Assembly: GCF_037126465.1 (NCBI RefSeq)
Contig: NC_088202.1
Span: 104,749,962-104,813,961, forward strand
DNA from: Ornithodoros turicata
Lineage: Eukaryota > Arthropoda > Arachnida > Ixodida > Argasidae
Direction: 5' to 3'
Length of the DNA stretch: 64,000 nt
Positions 30,001 to 38,267 of this stretch are shown here, one piece after another. Both the position numbers and the translations under genes were made by a program. Every line of letters begins with the position of its first letter. Within the stretch, counting starts at the first letter, position 1. A model generated the notes under the pieces. That model saw only the letters and a program-made list of their open reading frames with translations, was not told the origin of the DNA and did not search any database.

Positions 30001-33000
30001 AACAGTGATGTATAATATATTTTTTACTGAGAGTACACAAGAGAATCGAATGTTCATTTCAAAGTTCAAATTGACTAATGCTCAGAAATATTTGCGAATA
30101 GTCTCCGAAAGAGCAAGACGGAACAAAAGTACATGACAGGATGAGCTTAAGGACTGCCTGTCATAAATGTATATGCAACGCTGCATAAACAACTTCTCTA
30201 GATGGTAGTACACAATCTCAACAAACTCGAGTACCAACAAATTCTTTTCGAACCTCTGGAGCATTGGTTGTGCGCCAGAAGAGTGACAGTGGCCATGAAC
30301 GGGGTTATCAGCATGCTCCTCGATTTTCTTACTCCATCCCTGTGCATGTGCTGTTTTGTTTTCCACTTAACAGTGTCTTAGAGTACCATGAGGGCTCATA
30401 TGCAACCACATTGAGACATTGATATTGTTTTATAACCATAAGAAATTGTCACCCCCTTACTTAACACACATACATCATGCTACTGAGCGTTATTCTTTTA
30501 TTATATTATTTGTTACTTACTTCTTTATTATGTTATTACAAGGAAAAATGACCTGGGTTGTTGGTTCAATACAGAGGAAAAAAGTGTCTCAGGGGTAACT
30601 GTCTAACATTTCAAGGACTATTTGAAATGGACAAGCTGGCTTAGACATAAAACAGTGAAAACAATTGTTTTAGATGCCTAAATATGCTGTTGGTTTCTAA
30701 CCTCTGAATTTTGCAAACATCACATTCACATGAGATGAATGGCACTTGAATGTGCTCACTGTCATCAGCTACCATCGTGCACATGCTTGAACCACAATGC
30801 ATATGCTTCTTCGTGTATAACCGAAAAAGTGCATCATCTTCAACAGAACAATCATTAGGATCCAATTTTTTGGGTTATAGCCGTCTACGTCCGTTATTTA
30901 CCCCCCCCCCCCAAATTCAAATCAGCAAAAACAGGATTTAACCCGATATTTCCCCAAAAACTACTGGACTAGGGGAACACAGAACTTTGGAAACGGTTGT
31001 AAATGCATAAATATGCCCATACAAACTGTCAAAACAGAGACCCTGCTGCCTCTTAGATGCTTGGACTAAATATTGATACCCTGTGTCTACTGGTGCATCG
31101 TGTGTATTATGCCAAGTAAACCGAAGATTTATACCTGATGCAATCCGATTAAACCAGAACGGGTTGAATCAGGTTCAGTTCGACCCGATTACACCCGAAT
31201 TATGGAAACAAAGTATAACCCGATATTACCCCCAATGTTGCTGAAAAATATAACCCGAAAAAGTCAGGCCCTAACAATCATGTTTGATACTGTGCCTAAA
31301 AAAACCTTGAGAGAAGCTCTAGTATCCATACAGTGTTGCTGCAGCCACTCACTGTTGAATGGAGTGCGTCTAGCAATAATAACTTTTCAAAGTGTAAGAG
31401 AGCCTAGGCTAGAGTTATTAAAAAAAAAAGAAAAACAAGCTCTGGCATGACTGAAACAATTACATCTATAGGACTGCACATTTTTTCCTTACTGGAATTT
31501 GCAGCGTAAAATTTGCACATGAATACAAGATACAAAATTTTGGGTCACATAGCTGAGGAAAACTGCTTCGAGACTCATGAACAACGCAAAGGAAGAATCC
31601 TGTTCCTCTTCTATTGGCATCAATGTAATGCCATCCTTGATTCTGTGAGATTTTTCTTTTTTTTTTTTGCGCTTCAGTGCCCCATTAACTGGTGTAACTT
31701 GGGGCAAAGTGTCACAACCCCTTGTCACCGGATTAGTAAGTAAGAATCCTTTAGTGTATCTTTCTATTCTATGTTAAGTCATTGCTGTTAGCAAAAACAG
31801 TGAGAGAAAATGTTAATTTTGGTTTTACATTGTAAAGCATTTTCAAAATCTATCAAATACCATTACAATTCGTGAGCAACCTCCAAAGCCTGGAAAATAA
31901 GCAGAAACATAGGTGCTTTAGAGATATATCAGATATGCAGAACATTTTGCTTAGCTGTTTTCCTTTTTACAATGCAAACAGGGTAGCGGTGAAATACAGT
32001 ACAGTGGGCTCCCACTCAAAGAAACTCTGTTAAACGGAGATTACAGATAAACGGAACAATGGGGTAACCTTTGGTTGACTTCCTGGATATGCAGTGATAA
32101 AAATCTTCAGATAATTGGAACAACCCGTTTTGCTTACTTCAGGTAAACGGGACAATGAGGAAGTACTGAGATGCGAGCAGACTTGGAAAACTACCATTAA
32201 CGTCTCATAACCCGGGCGGAAGTCATAGTCAGTGCAGTCAAATCCGCCAGTCACTCGTATAATGAGAGGTGCATGAAATTTCTTCCAAGCCTCAGGCATG
32301 CATGCATATTTAGTAAAAAAGCAATCGTAAAATGCAAAGAAAACAGCCATTAGATTTTTCTTTCCTAGCCACCCACAGTAGTGGAAATCTGATGATTTTG
32401 AAATAAAGTCACATTTCATGAAATTTGTGTACTTTGCTTAAATGAAACTCCTGATAAATGGAACGATTTCCATTCCCTTCGTTTCGTTCAAGAGGAGTCC
32501 ACTGTACTGCACAAACACAACAATGTGAGCAGATACTTGTACTGCAGTTCAAATATACTGTAGAGATGTGTCTGTACAGAATTTAGTGGTACAAGTACAG
32601 GTACACTTCTACAAACTTGGCTGTGTTGTATTGTGTTGTGTTGTACTTCACTAGGCTGTGAAAAATAAGAAAGCTGGCTTTCTTTTTCCTTTGTTTTCAA
32701 AGGCTTCACTGGAAACATTGTAATTGATTCGGGTTTTTTGAATTGAGGTATTATCATAATGGTTGTTCACAGCAGCCTTCTGCCATTCAACGTGTGAAGG
32801 AAGCTCTCACTACCCCAATAAGCAAGCCCTCTACATAAAAAAGCTACATCATGGTAATGGCCTCCCTCTTGTAGCCCTGGTGAGAGGACTGATGTGCAAT
32901 CTCGGTGCCTGCCCGGCTTACCATAAGCTTAGATAATCAACAATATACTTAATTATCCTTAAAGGGACGGTCACCTCCGGAAACCGATATATGAAACCGA

Positions 33001-36000
33001 TACCACTATGCGGCATCGATCGACAAACTACTTCGTTAATTGTTTTCTTCCGAAAAGCTACTTCATATTAAATAAACGAATTTTAAAGATCAGCGCTGCT
33101 TCCACAGCTGCAGAGGCTCCGGCGGCGTGACGTCACTCTGTAAGCGAAGTGGTGAATGGGCGGTGCTCAGAACAGAAAGGCACTGTCCAGACGCCCTAGC
33201 TAACTGTAACCCTAATGCCCTGTAACTCTGCGAGATGCCTGCGCGGCCACAGCATTCCTATTTTCAAGGTCACACCATCATTGGTTCTTAGGGAGTTACG
33301 TTTTCTCATTTTTCCAGAGAGGGTATTCTGGCATGCTCTCAACATTCGGCGTCTGCTCTTGTCATGTATTCCAACGAATAACAGCCAAACTACCCCACTC
33401 TTTCAAGTGGAATTTTTGGATACCGTGGTGAGGGGTCCACGAGGAAGAAAATGACACTATAGTATCAAACGACTGGGATGGATGTGACTGCCCCTTTAAA
33501 AAGCACACTGTCAATTCAAAGGTTACACAAATTCTCTGTCCACAAATTCAAATTATCTGCAGCAGATTATTTTTGTGTCTCACCATGAAGAATATGTAAT
33601 GCTTCTAGTACGTTTTATGTTACAAGAGTTTCATGCAGAAGAAATACAAATAGCGCCTTTTATTATATGGTTGAACCTGGTAAAGCACATTATTACCCTC
33701 GATTTGCATCATCGTCACTCAGGGTAAGACTTGAAAATCCCGACAAACAAACTTCCCAAGACGCAAATTCAGGTACCAATACAAACACTGAAGAACGCTA
33801 AGCACTGCACATTCAGCACAGCCACTCAACATCTTGTGTTTAATTAAAATGTGGGAAGCATTTCTTTTTTCACACACACAAAAAAAACTGCTTTTCCATC
33901 CCATATTATCCAGTCATGGTAACACTATGCCCTCAGAATAAATCAAACAGTTTGCCAATATATACCTTCAAATCATGTATCAGCAATGAAGCAATCAATG
34001 ATGAGATATTTCTTACAAAAGATAATGTAGCTTGAACAGATACCAACCACAGCCAAAAGATACACTAGCGTGGGATTCAGTTAATGACAGGGTGGTCGTA
34101 CACATTGATTTTCTCCTTCACAGCAGCAGAATAAGAACTACCTGGTCTTACTTGGAAACATATTGCACATTATAACTCGTATTCATTTTAATGTAGTGAA
34201 GCAGTGTCACCAAATATGACACTTCGGAGCAGAGAAAATCAGAACCAAAGTCCAAGGGACGAGTTCGGACCCAATTTTCACCAAATTACAAGCTGCAAAA
34301 ATGTACGAACAAGACTAAGACAGGTGTAGTATCTGTTACCAATGGTCTCATACAACATAAGAGCATAAATGAAAGCGCAACATAAAACATAAATAATGGG
34401 CGGGCGAGCCCCCCTACAAGTATTCTAGAGTTTCATCCCTCATCTCACTGTATGCACAGGCAGGTGTATGTTGGCGCCCCCAGGATCAGCGGGAAAAGGG
34501 GGTACGTATCGAGCCCCCCTCCCCCCAACCTCCGAGGTCTGGCTTTGCCACTGCTAATGGGTAGATACCCATCCATTTTCATCTTATAACAAAAACCATC
34601 CCATGCTTTAGACAAAGGTGTAGGAGTTCTGTATGAGCATATGTTTGTTTTCTATCTGATTGGCAAGCTGCCCAAAACGTATGTAAAGAGCGATCGCCAC
34701 TCTTGGGAGGGACCCGAATGACATAATTCCAGATTATATCCAGAGACGTGCCCCATCAGGCTTTCTACAGGAAAACACTCATGGATTCTCGGTAGCATGA
34801 TAAAAAGCACCTGGGTGTATGCATAGGTGCTGTAAACATTCCTAGGAGTACAGCCATGAGGATTTTTATGTTGCTCATAGCTGTGAAATGATACTAAAGG
34901 AGCATGCAACATCAACTGTTTTTCTGCAGGAGCATGCAGCATCAGCATGTTTTCTCTGTGCTGCATTATCAGCAGCACAGAGAAAACAAAACGCACTTCT
35001 TGTTTACGGAAATTTGATTTTCATGCTCCACACCGCAAAAAGTGATATCAGCACCACACTGGCACACATGAATGTATGCAAGTATTGTATGATATTGATC
35101 TTAAACTAGCACAGAAGTCATTTTTAACACCGTTTTCTTTGTATAAAACTGCTAAGCAGTCCAGTAAGATGCATCATAAGAGTTAATTCACCCCATAGAG
35201 GCATAATTATCACAAAAACTGAATTTAAGGCATGCCATAAAAAGCGACCATGCGCAACGATGGTGGAGAGTAGTACCAGCCAGTGATCTGCCTGGGACCT
35301 CGCGCTGACGCTACAGGGACCACGCTCGCTGATTGATACGGAGAAATGTTGTCCGCTACTTCGCGGTCGTCTGCTACTCGGCTGTTCGGGGTCCTGAAAA
35401 AGCATTGCTCCTGGCTCGGTCATGATTCGGCTGCTCCTTCTATCCCCAACTCTCTGGGGGAATTGGCAAAACTGGTTTACGGCGGAAAAGGGACGGGTGG
35501 CTGATCCCCATTGACCAGCGAACCAGAACAAGTTGCCCCTGTAACGTCGTCGGTGACGTGGCATCATACTTCCCCTCCTCGTTATACCCAGAGTGGTGAG
35601 TTAAGGGTGAACGCGCGGAGCCATGTCTATGTGAGTTTTTTCTGGGAAACAAATTGCACATATAAAAGCCTTTCACACTATTCGGTAAAATGACACACAC
35701 ACTTTCATCAGACGTCTTAAAATGAAAAATTTTTGGATGGCCCCACTGTACTCCTTTAAATCGCAACAAAACGGGAACTACAAAAAGACAACATAAGCAG
35801 ACAATTAGGTTTCCACTGCATAATAGTTACCAACTGTTTTCTGCTATTATGCAACTGTATGACGTGTGGTCTAATATGGGCTACAGGTAGGAAATCTCTG
35901 CTACCTAGTTTTCCAATCCATTGACAGAAGGAATACACACTACACACAAGGGATGCATTTTTCTGAAAAATCTCTTGGCTCTGTCTCCCCACAGTTTGTT

Positions 36001-38267
36001 TCTCTGTATTCAATGAGAAATTACACGGAAAAGTGTATGCTAGCATATTGTATGCGAAGAGACTGCCATAATTACTTTTCAAATTCCACAAGAAACGAAA
36101 ATAGTGTGCAGGAATATATATGTTGGACAACAAAAGCAATATATACATACACATCTTAAAGCCCTCCAATATGCAGCAATATCCACAGCAGGTGTATTCC
36201 ATGGGTGGTAAATGGATATGCTTGAAGACATATTCATGGGAAAGCCATAGTAAGACATTGGAGATCTTCAAGCAGGTATCCGGCAGAACTTGGTAAGCAC
36301 CCTTAAGCTTGTTGATTTCACAAAACTTGCGCTGGGTGATATCTGTACAGGTTTTAAATTATGTTACACCATCGGATTGGTACTTCTTTATTTTGCACTT
36401 GCATCAGCTGTAGCTTGGTGACCCAGCTGGATTTCATGGTTACAGTCAGAGGACAATTTGTGACATTCTTTCACAGGGACTGGCAGCAGAGGGGCAAGGA
36501 GGAGTGGGTCTCCAGAGGCAACGTAGCACAATCTTTCTGCTAACATTCAAGCAATTTTGCATATTTCTGTAATTGCCACTCCTTCATGCCACCTAATGCT
36601 AGTGCTCACAGAAGCAGTTTCTTGGCGTTTTAGTAGTTGTTATACGAAAATAGAATGGACAGGAAATAAAATCAAGAAAGAGAACGAAGGACTGCTCTCT
36701 GTTGATCATGCATTATGTAAGCGCAACAGAATGTGCGGTACAAAAAGGAACCTGCTCTGATTTAAGACCAGCATGCACATAATGACAAGAAATGATTGTG
36801 CCAGCAAGTGTCTGCAAAAGGTTAAAGTGCACAAACATGCAATGGTGCCTGCTACTTACTGAATTCTCCTCCTGAACCTGGGGTAAGAAAGGTCTGTTGT
36901 ATCATACCGCAATGTCTTACAGACTGCTGTGCATTTTTTTGGGCAAGGCATGGGATGTGACCTAAAGGAGCGCTGAGGTGACCTCTCAATTTTTGTTTTT
37001 CGGTGCAGAATGTTCTCCAACAAATAAAATGAGCTCCTGCGAAAGAATGACGAGTGCAGGTGACCTGCAGAGCGAGCTCGAGGGCTCTGTTCCGCACACC
37101 TTTGTAAAATTCTTCTGCTCGTGAAAAGAGCGCATCGCAGAACGAGAGGACGTTGTGACTACGACCAACTAGATTATAACGACCATGCCATAATCGACAA
37201 CCCTTATGAGGAGCCCGTCCACATACGCTAGGAGTGCTACTCACCGGCCCGCGAGACCTACATCATGATTGGACAATGGAAATTTGAAGTTTTTAATGTG
37301 CAGACGCGAACGCACGACTCCCATAGCAGACGACAGCAACAGATCCTGTGGCAACGTGCAGAATGACGATGATAATGTACTTTAAAAAGAAGCAGCTCTC
37401 GTGGGACATCCACCGCTTATACGACAATACTAAGGGAAGCTGAAGTACAAAGTACTGCTGAAAGTACTGTAGAAACTGAGGAAGCAATGACTGGGCCGAT
37501 GAGTAGCGCTACCGCTAGCCTCCCACTGTGGCGCTGGGAAGGGGTGCAGAGCGAAAACATTTTGCATGGTGACTCCTGGTGGACAGCTTGACAGATGAGG
37601 CAGGACTTCGAACGACGTTAAATGTCACCTCATTGCTCCTTTAAGCTGCCTTTGTTAAGGGAAGAACCTCAGTACAAGAGTCGCTAACATTACTTTACCG
37701 TTTCCTTACCGGTTTGCTGGATTTCCTACCCTTCTAAGTTGCCTTTGTTTCACCAAATAGAACCACAGAAGTCTGTAGAACATGGCAGTCTTTTGCAGAG
37801 AACACAACCTCAAAATGCTTCGAGAGTGTAAAACGAATATGTCGTTTATCCTTTTTTTTAGGCAATGATGTTTCAATGGTGTCTTTCATCGTTGATTTCT
37901 TAGGCAATTTGAGGCTTTGTTTGTATCTGTCCCCTCTATGTCGTTCCAGCCTCAGAACATCAGTTTATCTCATGTTTGGGAATTATTTCATTCATCCAGT
38001 TAGGCTGTACTACAGTGGAGTGTTACTGAGCAACTTGCGCAACTGGCGAAAGAATGCTGTCAGACTGTAGTTACAGCATTCTTTCGCCAGATGTGCAAGT
38101 GAAATGACATTATTTCTACATTTATCCCAAGACACGACGGTCACGGTACCTTTTCAAACTCGTTTCTGTTGATGAAGCCGCACGATTCTCCGATGTAGAA
38201 ATGAGGCTGGCTCGTCAGTCCCAGGTATCCTTGTTCCAGTTCATTATAAGACATTATCATTCATACT
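1..38267 (-). CDS. PPIP5K: PPIP5K / VIP1 inositol polyphosphate kinase, 17 exons, 3' end off window
   Basis: This is a bifunctional inositol pyrophosphate enzyme. Its N-terminal ATP-grasp domain phosphorylates InsP6 or 5-InsP7 at position 1, and its C-terminal histidine acid phosphatase-like domain removes that phosphate. It acts in the cytosol. I joined 17 coding exons by homology and splice phase, giving about 675 codons with no frame break. The kinase domain spans roughly residues 50-385 and includes CDVNG, whose aspartate falls at residue 332 here. RHGDRTP at residues 399-405 is the phosphatase signature with the catalytic histidine. Later blocks include [39 protein letters not shown] and [18 protein letters not shown]. 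The first two in-frame ATGs are at 38,260 and 38,254. Animal family members exceed 1,000 residues, so about half the protein lies beyond base 1. Kinase and phosphatase motifs both look intact, so a functional gene is expected. Introns range from tens of bases to 14.4 kb and are full of mobile elements. Confidence 0.95.
675..742. repeat. 68-bp foldback
   Basis: Two arms of about 30 bases pair almost perfectly: CGCTTGCACGAAACTC on the left and its inverse GAGTTTTTCGTGCAAGCG on the right, around a short loop. One of several tiny palindromic elements scattered in this window. Confidence 0.7.
918..1426. mobile_element. Degraded inverted-repeat MITE rich in AACTCGTTAC
   Basis: Left end reads AACTCGTTACAAGTAACTCG and the right end is its approximate inverse complement, GTTAACTTAACTTGTAACGA. 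Variants of GTAACTT and AAGTTAC recur through the interior. No target duplication could be defined and there is no open frame. Confidence 0.5.
1481..1547 (-). CDS. PPIP5K: PPIP5K exon 16
   Basis: Residues 627-649. The first base completes methionine, then [20 protein letters not shown] and EK. Acceptor AATTACAG and donor AAG|GTATAC. Colinear with the family block VK-RLHE-DR-FT-EDYE. Confidence 0.95.
1548..4277 (-). other. PPIP5K intron 15-16
   Basis: A 2.7-kb AT-rich intron. I recognise no element and no conserved coding block. Open frames here (for example 3,077-3,379 minus) lack family similarity and flanking splice logic. Confidence 0.7.
4278..4390 (-). CDS. PPIP5K: PPIP5K exon 15
   Basis: Residues 590-627. 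Encodes [20 protein letters not shown] then [17 protein letters not shown]. The intron to exon 14 is only 72 bases. Donor ATAT|GTAAGA splits a methionine codon. Confidence 0.97.
4463..4584 (-). CDS. PPIP5K: PPIP5K exon 14
   Basis: Residues 549-589. Encodes [20 protein letters not shown] then [11 protein letters not shown]. The first two bases complete the glycine begun in exon 13. Donor AAG|GTAAAT. A long plus-strand open frame over this stretch is only the antisense shadow of exons 14 and 15. Confidence 0.97.
5203..6140. mobile_element. Tigger/pogo-type element with decayed helix-turn-helix
   Basis: The left end is CAGTGGAATCTCACTAAACG; the right end, near GTTTAAAGAGATTCC, is its decayed inverse. 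Inside, plus strand 5,479-5,664, a CENP-B N-terminal-type helix-turn-helix is readable: [16 protein letters not shown], then KTALAMK, a stop, then [17 protein letters not shown]. Further on, MNGPIVHVK resembles the next part of Tigger transposases. No full transposase remains. A SINE fragment is inserted at 5,971-6,095. Confidence 0.75.
5971..6095 (-). repeat. SINE fragment, copy 1
   Basis: Shares about 120 bases with 20,113-20,245, 37,880-37,974 (opposite strand) and 39,224-39,287. Diagnostic stretch: GAGAGAACTGATGTTC, then GAAATTAACGATGAAAGATG. The tRNA-like head is lost here. Confidence 0.7.
6181..6306. repeat. 126-bp near-perfect palindrome
   Basis: Two arms of about 60 bases with few mismatches meet at GCTAGC (6,241-6,246). 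The arms begin GACCATATTGCTGCTGAG and end with its inverse complement. Either a minimal foldback element or two head-to-head SINE pieces. Confidence 0.75.
7777..8434. mobile_element. Pogo-like MITE, CCGTAATTTCACGCG family
   Basis: A 658-bp element flanked by TA on both sides. The ends are CCGTAATTTCACGCGCATAA and, inverted, CCGTAATTTCACGCGTATTA. Subterminal copies of ATAAGCCGCA recur. Same family as 50,820-51,672, which still encodes part of a pogo-type DNA-binding domain. Confidence 0.85.
9412..9746. mobile_element. MITE with CCTGAAGTTTTCGGG ends
   Basis: About 335 bp. The left CCTGAAGTTTTCGGG is mirrored by CCCTAAAACTTCAGG on the right. Internal AAATTCGGGGGGAAA and AATCGGG motifs repeat several times. 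Non-coding. Confidence 0.65.
9933..10080. mobile_element. 148-bp TTAA-flanked MITE
   Basis: TTAA occurs at 9,929-9,932 and again at 10,081-10,084. The ends CGGAGCAGCAAGGTGAGC and AGGATCACTGAGGTGACATC (inverted) correspond. The right part also matches 37,551-37,640. TTAA duplication is typical of piggyBac-like transposition; the assignment is an inference. Confidence 0.65.
10691..11240. mobile_element. TA-type MITE, CTGTATAAGT ends
   Basis: Left end CTGTATAAGTGGTTAAATTC; right end, inverted, TTGTATAAGTAGTAATTTTC. TA flanks the left end and, after one changed base, the right end. The interior has TTCGCGG and GCAAATTT motifs like the MITE at 18,422. Confidence 0.6.
14100..14730. mobile_element. 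TA-flanked MITE, CAGTAGAATCTCGATGATACGA family, copy 1
   Basis: 631 bp with TA target duplications at 14,098 and 14,731. Both ends read CAGTAGAATCTCGATGATAC inward. GGATGATACGAA recurs four times inside. A second copy is at 25,548-26,318. A mariner/pogo-type origin is inferred from the TA and the CAGTAG terminus. Confidence 0.9.
15599..17184. mobile_element. hAT-like non-autonomous element, about 1.6 kb
   Basis: Ends CAGGGCTGTGTGAAT and, inverted, TAGGGCTGTGCGAATATTCG, with subterminal GAATATTCG and TCGAATA motifs. No 8-bp target duplication could be matched, so the copy may be rearranged. Internal frames show no transposase similarity. Confidence 0.65.
17419..18344. mobile_element. Tigger-like MITE, CAGTCGACCCYCRTTTA ends
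   Basis: Left CAGTCGACCCCCATTTACCC and right, inverted, CAGTCGACCCTCGTTTATCC. It is flanked by CA on both sides rather than TA. A lone hAT-like end (TAGGGGTGTGCGAATCCG) sits inside at 17,670. Confidence 0.75.
18422..18611. mobile_element. 190-bp TA-flanked MITE with 40-bp inverted ends
   Basis: Ends CTGTAAACATATTTTTATTC and, inverted, CTGTAAACGTATTTTTATTC, extending to about 40 paired bases including AATTTTCGCGAA. TA flanks both sides. It lies 335 bases from exon 13. Confidence 0.85.
18947..19069 (-). CDS. PPIP5K: PPIP5K exon 13
   Basis: Residues 508-549. Encodes [20 protein letters not shown] and [18 protein letters not shown], near-invariant in the family. Followed by a 14.4-kb intron, the longest in the window. 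Confidence 0.97.
19747..20443. mobile_element. hAT-like MITE with perfect 8-bp target duplication
   Basis: Terminal repeats TAGGGGTGTGCGAAT and ATTCGCACACCCCTA bound 697 bp. The 8-bp GTGGGAAC occurs immediately outside both ends (19,739-19,746 and 20,444-20,451), the hallmark of hAT integration. No transposase. The element carries a SINE copy and a perfect palindrome in its right half. Confidence 0.9.
20113..20288 (-). repeat. SINE copy 2 with 52-bp perfect palindrome
   Basis: The SINE body matches copies at 5,971, 37,880 and 39,224. At its tRNA-like end the sequence runs into a perfect 52-bp palindrome (20,237-20,288) centred on TTGCAA. The palindrome contains GTGGGTTCGACTC, a B-box-like stretch, in both directions. 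This suggests two tRNA-like heads joined head-to-head. Confidence 0.75.
20478..20563 (-). CDS. PPIP5K: PPIP5K exon 12
   Basis: Residues 479-508. Encodes [20 protein letters not shown] then PRHSSSDE. Phase 1 in and out. It lies 34 bases from the end of a hAT-like MITE and 152 bases from another MITE. Confidence 0.95.
20716..20891. mobile_element. 176-bp TA-flanked MITE
   Basis: Ends CAGTAAAACTCCTTTATAGC and, inverted, CAGTCAAACTCCTTTACAAC. TA flanks both sides. Internal TTTAACGAAAATACC is repeated twice. Non-coding. Confidence 0.88.
21227..24170. mobile_element. 2.95-kb foldback element with ~1-kb arms
   Basis: Left arm 21,227 to about 22,200 and right arm about 23,200 to 24,170 are inverted copies over roughly 970 bases at high identity. 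Both include CCATCTCAAATCGAACAA, ACGCGGTTCGGGAAATA and GAAGAACAGAATGCTTT. The unique centre (about 22,200-23,200) has a 117-residue minus frame (22,351-22,704), rich in charged residues, that I do not recognise. Transcribed within PPIP5K, it could fold into a very long hairpin. The target duplication is unclear. Confidence 0.88.
24169..24283. repeat. 115-bp foldback abutting the large foldback
   Basis: Arms CTAAAAGCAGTGCACTAGAG and, inverted, CTAAAAGCAACACACTAGAA; both continue into GACAAAAAGGAC. It directly touches the right end of the 2.95-kb element. Confidence 0.75.
24484..24557. repeat. 74-bp near-perfect palindrome
   Basis: Arms GTGAAAAGCCTGAGTCTGGG and, inverted, GTGAAAAGTCTGAGTCTGGG, meeting near GGGCCCACC. 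No coding content. Confidence 0.75.
25371..25480 (-). CDS. PPIP5K: PPIP5K exon 11
   Basis: Residues 443-479. Encodes [20 protein letters not shown] then [16 protein letters not shown]. The donor AAT|GTGAGC splits a methionine codon completed by the next exon. The neighbouring intron holds a 771-bp MITE only 67 bases upstream of this exon. Confidence 0.95.
25481..26378 (-). other. PPIP5K intron 10-11, almost entirely one MITE
   Basis: An 898-base intron, of which 771 bases are the MITE at 25,548-26,318. The remaining flanks are just long enough for the splice sites. Confidence 0.85.
25548..26318. mobile_element. TA-flanked MITE, CAGTAGAATCTCGATGATACGA family, copy 2
   Basis: 771 bp with TA at both flanks and the same termini as 14,100-14,730. 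Both copies share GACACTGTCGCGCGACTCGC-like interior stretches. This copy is about 140 bases longer, so the two differ by an internal indel. Confidence 0.9.
26379..26454 (-). CDS. PPIP5K: PPIP5K exon 10
   Basis: Residues 417-442. Encodes [20 protein letters not shown] then PKQLQ, colinear with the family. Short exon between acceptor CTTGCAG and donor CAA|GTACGT. Confidence 0.95.
26711..26797 (-). CDS. PPIP5K: PPIP5K exon 9 (phosphatase RHG motif)
   Basis: Residues 388-417. Encodes [27 protein letters not shown] is the histidine acid phosphatase signature (R-H-G-x-R-x-P) with catalytic H400. Donor AAA|GTGAGT splits a lysine codon. Confidence 0.97.
26889..27112 (-). CDS. PPIP5K: PPIP5K exon 8 (kinase catalytic core)
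   Basis: Residues 314-388. Encodes [19 protein letters not shown], then [19 protein letters not shown], the metal- and phosphate-binding end of the ATP-grasp fold; D332 and N334 are the expected acidic/amide metal ligands. It ends with the linker [13 protein letters not shown], which leads into the phosphatase domain. The final methionine codon is split by the intron. Confidence 0.97.
27175..27336 (-). CDS. PPIP5K: PPIP5K exon 7
   Basis: Residues 260-313, exactly 54 codons in phase 0. Encodes [35 protein letters not shown] and ARKVCLAFK. Acceptor CTACAG|GTATAC and donor AAG|GTATTG. Confidence 0.97.
27467..27568 (-). CDS. PPIP5K: PPIP5K exon 6
   Basis: Residues 226-259, exactly 34 codons in phase 0. 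Encodes [19 protein letters not shown] and [13 protein letters not shown], strongly conserved in animal PPIP5Ks. Confidence 0.97.
27639..27793 (-). CDS. PPIP5K: PPIP5K exon 5
   Basis: Residues 174-225. Contains [27 protein letters not shown] and [16 protein letters not shown]. The lysine of FVEKP and the glycine-rich SAGGGS are part of the ATP-grasp nucleotide-binding region. Donor AAG|GTAAGC. Confidence 0.97.
27913..27998 (-). CDS. PPIP5K: PPIP5K exon 4
   Basis: Residues 145-174. Encodes [20 protein letters not shown], matching the family's RR-VY-IL-GI-LPRYA block. It ends in phase 1 at GAAAG|GTGCG, and the next exon completes a glycine. Confidence 0.95.
28155..28300 (-). CDS. PPIP5K: PPIP5K exon 3
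   Basis: Residues 97-145. Carries [16 protein letters not shown] and RNPFIINDL, which are hallmark VIP1 family blocks. The donor GATAG|GTATGG splits an arginine codon that the next exon completes. Confidence 0.95.
28380..28556 (-). CDS. PPIP5K: PPIP5K exon 2
   Basis: Residues 38-96, phase 0 at both ends. An acidic stretch (DSDDEG) leads into [19 protein letters not shown], the conserved start of the VIP1 N-terminal kinase fold, and then [10 protein letters not shown]. Acceptor TTTCAG|GACACA and donor AAT|GTATGC are visible. Confidence 0.95.
28757..28971. mobile_element. 215-bp TA-flanked MITE, mariner-like ends
   Basis: Ends CAGCTTGGGACAAAAGTTTA and, inverted, CAGCTTGGGGCAAAAGTTTA, about 28 paired bases. 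TA flanks both sides. A lone end of the same family lies at 59,557-59,585. Confidence 0.88.
30866..31263. mobile_element. MITE-like unit with GGGTTATA ends
   Basis: TTTTTTGGGTTATA at the left mirrors TATAACCCGAAAAA at the right. TAACCCGATATT and related motifs recur inside, beside a C-homopolymer. Boundaries are approximate. Confidence 0.5.
32002..32504. mobile_element. 503-bp TA-flanked Tigger-type MITE
   Basis: Ends CAGTGGGCTCCCACTCAAAG and, inverted, CAGTGGACTCCTCTTGAACG. TA flanks both sides and AAACGGAACA-type motifs occur inside. Related to the decayed element at 5,203. Confidence 0.88.
32963..33495. mobile_element. 533-bp TTAA-flanked MITE
   Basis: TTAA lies at 32,959-32,962 and 33,496-33,499. 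The ends AGGGACGGTCACCTCC and, inverted, AGGGGCAGTCACATCC pair well. Non-coding. A piggyBac-like mode of integration is inferred from the TTAA. Confidence 0.82.
36966..37640. mobile_element. 675-bp TTAA-type MITE
   Basis: Left end AGGAGCGCTGAGGTGACCTC; right end, inverted, AGGAGCAATGAGGTGACATT. The right flank is TTAA and the left flank CTAA, consistent with one point change. The right 100 bases match the small element at 9,933-10,080. Confidence 0.72.
37880..37974 (+). repeat. SINE fragment, copy 3
   Basis: TTTCATCGTTGATTTCTTAG to CCTCAGAACATCAGTTTATC matches the inverse complement of the copies at 5,971, 20,113 and 39,224. Confidence 0.7.
38031..38101. repeat. 71-bp palindrome
   Basis: TGGCGAAAGAATGCTGT and its inverse ACAGCATTCTTTCGCCA flank a short loop, with further partial pairing outside. 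Lies 49 bases beyond the donor of PPIP5K exon 1, inside the intron. Confidence 0.7.
38150..38267 (-). CDS. PPIP5K: PPIP5K exon 1 (start codon exon)
   Basis: Residues 1-37. The frame opens with [15 protein letters not shown] and ends at donor AAG|GTACCG, phase 0, which fits the next exon. An in-frame TGA lies directly before the first ATG at 38,260. A pyrimidine tract followed by CACCAG just upstream (AG at 38,268-38,269) looks like a splice acceptor, so a separate non-coding 5' exon is likely. Assignment rests on phase and position; this N-terminal segment is poorly conserved in the family. Confidence 0.75.

Larger units (their letters stand above)
28557..38149 (-). other. PPIP5K intron 1-2, 9.6 kb
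   Basis: The phase-0 junction makes exons 1 and 2 contiguous without further exons. Identified contents are four or five MITEs, a SINE copy and a short palindrome. The stretches 28,972-30,865, 31,264-32,001 and 33,500-36,965 hold no gene I can support. The long minus frames at 35,124-35,567 and 35,756-36,271 look like chance. Confidence 0.75.

Noticed and set aside
35124..36271. Minus frames of 147 and 171 residues in the first PPIP5K intron
   Set aside because: No recognisable domain, no supportive splice pattern, and skewed composition; best explained as chance frames.
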